Source: Ascoidea tarda (nom. inval.) (taxonomy: Eukaryota; Ascomycota; Saccharomycetes; Ascoideales; Ascoideaceae). Taken from it: 34,948 bases of DNA. The position numbers and the translations under genes are program-made. The stretch lies in contig JAKTTS010000113.1 in NCBI GenBank assembly GCA_030560485.1, positions 1 through 34,948 of the forward strand, written 5' to 3'. The notes beneath the pieces were generated by a model. That model was not told the origin of the DNA. It worked only from the letters and a program-made list of their open reading frames with translations, and made no database searches. Positions 29,127 to 34,948 of this stretch are shown in pieces (positions within the stretch are counted from its first letter, which is position 1; every line of letters starts with the position of its first letter).

Positions 29127-30470
29127 ATGTTTTTCAACACTTTGAAAAAATTGTTACCATCCGCTTTATTATTATTATCTGCTAATCCCTTAGCAACTTC
29201 AGCCTCAAATCCTGCGTTATCCGGCACCATTCAAGAAGACTTTAAATCGGAATCCCCATACTTCTCAAGATTTGGTGCAGCTGGAAATATTGAGTACTCT
29301 GATGATGGTTTAACCTTCACTTTATCAAAACAAGGTGACAACCCTGCTCTTGTCTCAAATTTCCACATCATGTTTGGTAAAGTTGAAGTCACAATGAAAT
29401 CTGCTCCAGGTCAAGGTATTGTCTCAACTGTTTACTTGCAAAGTGACGTCTTGGATGAAATCGATTGGGAATGGTTAGGTGGTGATACCGGTTCTGCTGG
29501 TAGAACTGAATCAAATTTCTTTCGTTTAGGCGATATCACAACCTATGATAGATTCCAATGGCATCCTGTAGCTGACCCTAGCAATACTTATCACACTTAT
29601 ACCTTTGATTGGACTAAAGATTCCATTACTTTTTCTATCGACGGTGCCATTGTTAGGACAATCCTTTCCAACAATCCATCTGGTTTTCCTCAAACCCCAA
29701 TGGCTCTTTACCTCGGTATGTGGGCTGGTGGTGATCCAACTAATGAAATTGGTACTATTCAATGGGCTGGTGGTTTAACTGACTATACTCAAGGTCCTTT
29801 TGAAATGCACATCAAAAGTCTCTATGTTGCTGATTATTCAACTGGTGATTCTTATTCTTACTCTGACCAAAGTGGTACTTGGCAATCAATTGTAGCTGAA
29901 AATGGTGAAATTAATGGTAGAATTGAAGGAGCAAACTCTGGTGCCATTTCTTCTCCATCCATCAAATCTCCAGCATCCAAATCATTATCATCTTCAGTTT
30001 CATCTTTAGTTTCATCATCTGAATCTTCTTCAGTTTCATCTTTAGTTTCATCATCTGAATCTTCTTCAGTTTCATCTTCAGTTTTATCATCTGAATCTTC
30101 TTCAGATAAACCATCTTCAGTTTTATCTTCAGTTTCATCATCTGAATCTTCTTCAGTTTCATCTTCAGTTTCATCATCTGAATCTTCTTCAGATAAACCA
30201 TCTGCAGATGTTGAATCCTCTTCTAGCTCTTTAATTTCTTCTTCCTCAGTTGTTTCCAAACCCTCAGCTTACCCAGCTAAATTAATTTCGACTCTATCCT
30301 CCTCCATTGTTTCTTACTCAAATTCCACATCAAGGGACATTCCTAATATTTCTTTAATTGAAATCAACGGCGCTATTTCCTCATTTAATAACATTAAATT
30401 GTTTTCTTCTGTTGCTTCTTTAATAATCTATTCCTTTTTATTTGGGTTGGGTATAGTTTTGATTTTATAA
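29127..30470 (+). CDS. CRH1: GPI-anchored cell-wall transglycosylase, GH16 family (Crh1-like)
   Basis: 447 residues. A signal peptide (about 1-26) is followed by a GH16 domain (about 30-260) with the catalytic motif D110-E111-I112-D113-W114-E115; E111 is the expected nucleophile and E115 the acid/base. Other family blocks are GRTESNFF, YHTYTFDWT, ALYLGMWAGGDPTNEIGTIQWAGG and FEMHIKSLYVADYS. There is no N-terminal chitin-binding module, so it is Crh1-like rather than Crh2/Utr2-like. Crh enzymes transfer chitin chains onto beta-1,6- and beta-1,3-glucan in the wall. A Ser-rich stalk (about 285-400) contains near-identical repeats, and the C-terminal hydrophobic tail is a GPI-attachment signal. 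The coding strand uses few codons in the catalytic part, suggesting high expression. With the MNN2-type gene, it is the second wall gene in the window. Confidence 0.95.
   Translation: MFFNTLKKLLPSALLLLSANPLATSASNPALSGTIQEDFKSESPYFSRFGAAGNIEYSDDGLTFTLSKQGDNPALVSNFHIMFGKVEVTMKSAPGQGIVSTVYLQSDVLDEIDWEWLGGDTGSAGRTESNFFRLGDITTYDRFQWHPVADPSNTYHTYTFDWTKDSITFSIDGAIVRTILSNNPSGFPQTPMALYLGMWAGGDPTNEIGTIQWAGGLTDYTQGPFEMHIKSLYVADYSTGDSYSYSDQSGTWQSIVAENGEINGRIEGANSGAISSPSIKSPASKSLSSSVSSLVSSSESSSVSSLVSSSESSSVSSSVLSSESSSDKPSSVLSSVSSSESSSVSSSVSSSESSSDKPSADVESSSSSLISSSSVVSKPSAYPAKLISTLSSSIVSYSNSTSRDIPNISLIEINGAISSFNNIKLFSSVASLIIYSFLFGLGIVLIL
29991..30198 (+). repeat. 36-base in-frame repeats encoding the CRH1 Ser-rich stalk
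   Basis: Near-identical units of about 36 bases encode Ser-rich blocks with SSSESSSVSS and SSDKPS motifs. The units are very similar at DNA level, so recent expansion or frequent homogenisation is likely. Confidence 0.85.
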
Positions 30471-30925
30471 ATCTTATTAATAATTCAGTTTAACTTGACT
30501 TAAGTTTCATTATTTTTATTTCATTCATTTTCTATCACAATTTTTATTATTAATTTGTTACTTTTAGTTTTTGGTCATTAGCTCAATAGTTTTTTGTTAT
30601 ATTTTATTCTTCACTTCTTAGATTTATCTAATGTTTCATTGGTATAAAGGTTACGGTTTTTATATTATTGTATTTACTTTTCATTTTTTATAATCTTATC
30701 TTATCTCTTACTTTTTCTTCTTCAAAACCTCCTATATCTTTAAAAATGCCTATCATTAATTATTCTTTTTTTTCTTTTGCTTAGTTTTATAAATTTAATT
30801 ATAAATTAAATTAAAAAAAAACAAAAAAATAAATAAAAAAAATTATTTCGTTTATAAACAATTTAATTGTAGTTTTTAAGTTGTTTTATTTAAATCATTT
30901 TATTAAGTTTGTTAAGTTTATTTTA
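30471..30925. other. A+T-rich spacer after CRH1, no gene seen
   Basis: T-rich then A-rich DNA consistent with 3' untranslated regions of CRH1 and of the small convergent frame. Nothing else seen. Confidence 0.5.
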
Positions 30926-31156
30926 TTATAATATGTCAATTTTTATGTTTAATAAATCATTTATTAGATCATTTATTTCATTAATATTCTCGTTTAGGAT
31001 ATGGCTAATAATAATATGTGTTTCTATTGTAAATGCTTTTGGTTTATTTACTGACTCTCTGTCTGGGAAGAGTAAAAAAAACTCTTGCAAATACTGGGTT
31101 AAGATATCATTACCATATTTTTTCAAATAACCTGGAATAATCTCAAAGACACTCAT
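30926..31156 (-). CDS. Possible small gene of 76 residues, function unknown
   Basis: A true ATG at 31156 opens a 76-codon frame ending TAA. The product looks like a real compact protein rather than translated noise: mixed amino acids, helical pattern, motifs MSVFEIIPGYLKKYGNDIL and LLFPDRESVNKP, and a C-terminal Asn/Ile/Leu helix. I recognise no family. A complementary 73-codon frame exists on the other strand but is hydrophobic and less protein-like. A G+C-rich island begins about 0.6 kb upstream, the same arrangement seen before the other genes in this half of the window. It could also be one exon of a larger spliced gene, though I found no convincing splice signals. Confidence 0.4.
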   Translation of the reverse strand: MSVFEIIPGYLKKYGNDILTQYLQEFFLLFPDRESVNKPKAFTIETHIIISHILNENINEINDLINDLLNIKIDIL

Positions 31157-31749
31157 GATACTTATTAATTATGAGTATGTGCAACTATGGCTATTTATTA
31201 AATAATATTAATTTTGATTTTGAAATTGCGTTTAAACATGTAGTATTGATATGCAATTTAAACTCAAGCAAATTAAAACTAAATTAGATCCTGCACACAA
31301 GAAATGCTCAGCATAATAATAATCTTACCATAAAATTCTTATTTCCTGTCAGTAAAAATAGTTTTGTTTGTTTGTTTTTGTATTGCTTTTCTTTTCTTTT
31401 CTTTTCTTTTCTTTTATTTTATTTTCTTTTCTTTTCTTCTGTTTATTTTGTTTTTTGGAAAATAAAAAGTGCAAAAAATTTACCAGACTATTTCTCTCTA
31501 AAAGAATAATTCCAAACCAAATCCATTTAAATACAATGACTTTTATCTGTCTGATATTTATTTGCTACCAAAATTCCATTCAATTTCAAATTTCTCAAGA
31601 AAACAGACAATTTATTTGAACTCAGAAACCAAATCTTCAAGCCGTTTTTTACTCACAGTGTTAAAATCCAGAAATACCAAACAAATCTCTGTAAATTCAA
31701 CAAAAAAAGGCGAAGCAAATAAAAAAATGAAAAAATCATCAAAATTCCA
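31157..31749. other. Spacer between the small frame and the G+C island
   Basis: A+T-rich DNA including the CTTTT microsatellite listed separately. No supported gene. Confidence 0.5.
31386..31440. repeat. CTTTT pentanucleotide microsatellite
   Basis: Six CTTTT units, two ATTTT units, two more CTTTT units and a degenerate one. No gene overlaps it. Confidence 0.95.
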
Positions 31750-32380
31750 TATAAAGTTAGAGCACACACTAGCAACAGCACTGATGCTGACAGCAACCAC
31801 CTCGACCTGTCGGCCTTATTTGTGCTTCAATGGACCAGCTATCCAGTTGCCAGCAACACCTATAGCCAGAGCAGACTCTCTTCTCATAAAACAGACCAGA
31901 ACACAGTCTCCTGTCGTCAACACAGCTCCTTCACTACTTCCAACAGACCCAAAGACAGCTCTCTCGGCTCTCTTCAGGTAACAAGATCGGGAATCGCCCA
32001 CACACTTTGAGCCGCATCCGCTCTGGATTTCAGGTTTCCAACCGCAACTCCGTGCACGGATAGGGTCTTCTGCCGTGCTTTTTCGGTGCAAAACGCTTGC
32101 CGGAGCTGGGTTGTGCGCGCGGATTTCCATGCTGCTATCGGTGCCCCAGATGCTAAAAATATATGTCAACCAGAAGAAATGTTAAGTCTCTGGGTTGTTT
32201 CTCTTTCGAAAACCATATATATTTGCCAGTTGTTGGCTGGGCTAGGCTGCCAACAGTTTGGTGTTGCAGTTGGTGTCAAAAATTTGACTGCAGGCACAGA
32301 AATTAAATTAGCCGAAGGACGTGCTTTTTCTCTGTGCTTTGCACTGGCACTAATCTTGTATCAGGTTCTATCTTCTCAAC
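31750..32380. promoter_or_regulatory. G+C-rich island with zinc-cluster-type triplets
   Basis: About 0.6 kb, densest at 31,790-32,160. It contains the palindrome CCGTGCACGG and two CGG-N13-CCG pairs (next entry). Overlapping frames of up to 139 codons have no domain features, and the longer plus-strand one lacks a convincing ATG. It may be the upstream region of the small minus-strand gene or of an unseen transcript to the right. Confidence 0.38.
32050..32102. promoter_or_regulatory. Clustered CGG/CCG sites
   Basis: CCGTGCACGG (32050-32059) is an everted CCG-N4-CGG, the Leu3-type arrangement. It overlaps the first of two inverted pairs with identical 13-base spacing: CGG at 32057-32059 with CCG at 32073-32075, and CGG at 32084-32086 with CCG at 32100-32102. 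Confidence 0.35.
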
Positions 32381-34600
32381 ATGAACAAGCCTTGATTGTT
32401 TTTGATTTCAGCAAATTTATTACAGGTTCCATATTATTACCAACTTTTTTTTCTTGGGAGCAAACAATATAGCTCAAAAGTGCAATATACTTTGATATAT
32501 CACACTGGAAATATTTACTATTCGGAAATAGCTCATACCAAGCCTACCATATAGAACAGATCAAATCAATATATTTTTAAGAAAAGAAGCTTTTTGTTTT
32601 TTCCTCTTCAATCCGTCCTTTTCAAAAAAAATTTCTTGGAATTATCTGGCTAAACCAATTATGCTTGGCCTATCAAATGAACTGAATGAAAATTTTTACT
32701 CAAAAGACTAAAAATTCCCTATTAGGTAACCATGGTGTTCCAATCAACCAGGCTCTTTTTTTCTTGTGAACTACTATTTTTGCTTTGTTACTGATAAAGA
32801 ATTTAATTAACCATTTAAATCATCTTGTTTCGATTTGACCATTTACAAAACAAAAATTGCTTAAAAAAAACCGTTGGAATCACTGATAATCTCACAGTAA
32901 TTCAGAGTCTCAATCCAACTACATGAATGTGGTTTGCAATGATTACCAAATAAAATCCTATTAAAATGGTTGGGTTTTTTACTCAGTCAATTTTAATAAT
33001 ATTAACCGACTTTTAAATTGAATTTCTACGATGCTCAAGTGCTTCTTTTCACAGAGTTAAATAAAATTATTATAGTAGCTTTTGATGGCTTGGTTTTCCT
33101 AATAATTGCTGTCAACATTCCTCATGTTAGATAGCTAATCCGTTTTTACCATCAGTCTCCTATTATTATGCTGAAAAACAAAAAATAAAAGAAAAAAATA
33201 TCAAATCTAATGCTATTGTTCTAGCAATAATTTTATAATTTCCGAAATAAAAACTTGCTTTTTTGCTTTTTTGCTTTTATGTTGTTTTTATTTTTAATTT
33301 TGAAGTTTGTTTCAATTCCCGTTTTTTTTTGCATATTGTTGCAATTTTTACCTGCTACTTTATTATCAAACCTTTTGTTCACAATATCTAAAAAAAAATA
33401 ATTATTCCTTTCTTGTTTTATATCAATTGATTGAATTGACTAAAAGTTAACTTCGGTTGCTACTTTCAAAAAGAAAGTCTTGCAGTGCGTTTCAATTTAA
33501 GATAAAATGCTTTTCTCCAACCAAAGGCCTCTCAACTAATCTCATACTACAATAAAAACAGAAACAAAAAAAAAAAAATAAACAAAATAAATAAAAGACA
33601 AAAGACAAAGGACAGAATCACTGCATCTGAAATAGGCCCTATCTTTACAATATCAGAGCTAAATTATCTAACAGAGTTACACTCGAAAGTAATCACTACA
33701 AAACTAAAGATTTTTATATGAATCTTTGACAGAAATTGTTGATCAAAATTTCATGTTCACTTTAAACAAATCTCGCTTTTGTACTTTATAATCTCTTCTG
33801 TGTGAGAATATGCATATGCAAATGAGCCAGAAAATCAAGAATTTTAGTATTGTTATCTTATTCAATTAAGCATATTAGTCTTTAAACTATCAGCTACTTT
33901 GAAAGATAGCTTTAGAGATACATGTATCAACAAAAGCCAATTCACGCTTCTCAGTTTTAACCCTCCAAGAAACTTTATCGCTTTATTTGACTTCAATTGT
34001 CAAAAATGAACAACTTCTTGATCTCAAAAGATTTTTATTTTCTTATCAAGGTTTTTTTTTGTAGATTTAAAATATATATAGGTAGTAATTTAGAAAAACT
34101 ATTAATATATGCACAAAAAACACAAATTTATCATAGATTTTTAACAACATAACTACTATTTAAAAAAACAAACTTTTAGAAAACAAAATGAAATTAGAAA
34201 ATGAAGAAACTAAGAATAAATAAAATTTCTTTATAAAAAGGACATTATAAATGAACGAAATAAAAAATAAAAAATAAAACACATACCCAGGTTCGCAAAA
34301 ATAAAAAATAAATTTAATCACCAAACAAAACATTAGAATAAAATAAATAAAAGCTGAATAATAAAACAAAAGCACAAACAATTAAAAAATTATAATGAAT
34401 TGAGAACAAATAAATAAATGAACTTTTTAATATAAGAAGATAAGAACACAGAAAGAAAAAAAAAGAAAAATTAAAAACACATTAACCGATACGTTGTTTT
34501 GTCTAAATGATAATTTTTTTAATATAATATGTTACTTTAAATGACAGAATTTCAAAATTCTTTCTGCATCTATTCAATGGCTATAGATTTTTTATTCTTG
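32381..34600. other. A+T-rich spacer, no gene seen
   Basis: About 2.2 kb with no supported frame. A 73-codon minus-strand frame at 34,160-34,381 is almost all Phe/Tyr/Leu/Ile from an A-rich tract and begins with a non-ATG codon. Base use is patchy with many T runs, and no tRNA was recognised. Confidence 0.5.
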
Positions 34601-34607
34601 ATTTGTC

Positions 34608-34625
34608 GTTGTTGTTGTTATTGTT

Positions 34626-34657
<32 letters not shown>

Positions 34658-34658
34658 C
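34608..34658. repeat. TTG/CAA trinucleotide microsatellite
   Basis: Mostly pure TTG units with two TTA variants. It lies about 60 bases beyond the stop codon of the regulator at the right edge, so it is in its likely 3' untranslated region. Confidence 0.92.
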
Positions 34659-34717
34659 TTTTTTCTTTAGAAAATTTCTAATTTAACAGGGCAAAATTAA
34701 ATGTATAAAAATTTTTA

Positions 34718-34948
34718 TTAAGTGAATTCACTATTGAAATCATAATCACTAAAATTTATGCAATATTTGGGCAAAATTTTGCTCAATGATGCCTCTAGGG
34801 AATCCCATCTATATATTTTAATATTTTTTTCAATATTTCTTGGTTTGGGGTCATCGAAACTCATAATCACTTTGAAGATTTCATAAATCTCTATGTCATT
34901 AATTCTCAAAATGCCTTCCATTTCATTTACTGAAGAAGAAATTTCTGG
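34718..34948 (-). CDS. C-terminus of a second MedA-like regulator (partial, leaves the window)
   Basis: The frame is open to the window edge (phase 0 at 34948) and ends TAA at 34718; 76 residues are visible. It repeats the C-terminal block of the gene at 21,529-23,178: FKVIMSFDDPKPRNIEKNIK here against FKLIMSFNSPKPRNIEKDLK there. Over the last 46 alignable residues about 26 are identical, and both share a KYC near the end. So this is a paralogue, not a second copy of the same DNA: the bases differ at many positions. The Met at 34921 is internal, since the open frame and family alignment continue past it. Most of the gene lies to the right of the window. Confidence 0.88.
   Translation of the reverse strand, partial: PEISSSVNEMEGILRINDIEIYEIFKVIMSFDDPKPRNIEKNIKIYRWDSLEASLSKILPKYCINFSDYDFNSEFT

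Noticed and set aside
31562-31981. 139-codon plus-strand frame in the 31.8 kb island
   Set aside because: It begins with TTG, not ATG; internal ATGs give short, low-information peptides; a minus-strand frame overlaps.

Overview
This window looks like nuclear DNA of a budding yeast (Saccharomycotina). It is very A+T-rich with long homopolymer and microsatellite tracts. Introns carry the yeast signals GTATGT/GTAAGT, a TACTAAC-type branch point and a YAG end. Gene content is typical: an Rpd3S PHD subunit, PDS5, an RNase T2, an MNN2-type mannosyltransferase and a CRH-type cell-wall transglycosylase. I cannot name the species. The expanded Asn/Gln/Met runs and the MedA-like regulators would fit a lineage that can grow as filaments, but that is inference.

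Layout. 1-15 kb is gene-dense. RCO1 (minus strand, three exons) is divergent from a small intron-containing RecA-fold gene resembling Shu-complex subunits (plus). That gene converges on an RNase T2 gene (minus), which is divergent from PDS5 (plus, with two MluI cell-cycle boxes upstream). Then come a 140-residue perilipin-like gene (minus) and an MNN2-family mannosyltransferase (minus). 15-35 kb is gene-poor. It holds a Met/Asn/Gln-rich regulator with a conserved C-terminal domain (21.5-23.2 kb, plus), CRH1 (29.1-30.5 kb, plus), a possible 76-codon gene (30.9-31.2 kb, minus), and at the right edge the C-terminus of a second regulator of the same family (minus, leaving the window). The spacers between them run from 3.5 to 6.7 kb.

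The spacers are not uniform. Against a very A+T-rich background they contain discrete G+C-rich islands of about 0.3-0.7 kb (near 3.8-4.4, 14.9-15.5, 20.1-20.5, 27.4-28.1 and 31.75-32.35 kb). Each lies upstream of a gene, and several contain CGG/CCG inverted triplets (two with the Gal4-type 11-base spacing) or CACGTG. I read them as upstream activating regions. The oddest object is at 26,895-27,141: two perfect 63-base inverted arms around a 121-base centre that itself folds into smaller stems. Each arm contains the same 18-codon ATG-to-stop frame. I could not assign it to a known family.

No tRNA, rRNA, snRNA, CRISPR or recognisable transposase was found. Base-composition statements are by eye, and family names come from motif recognition, not searches.
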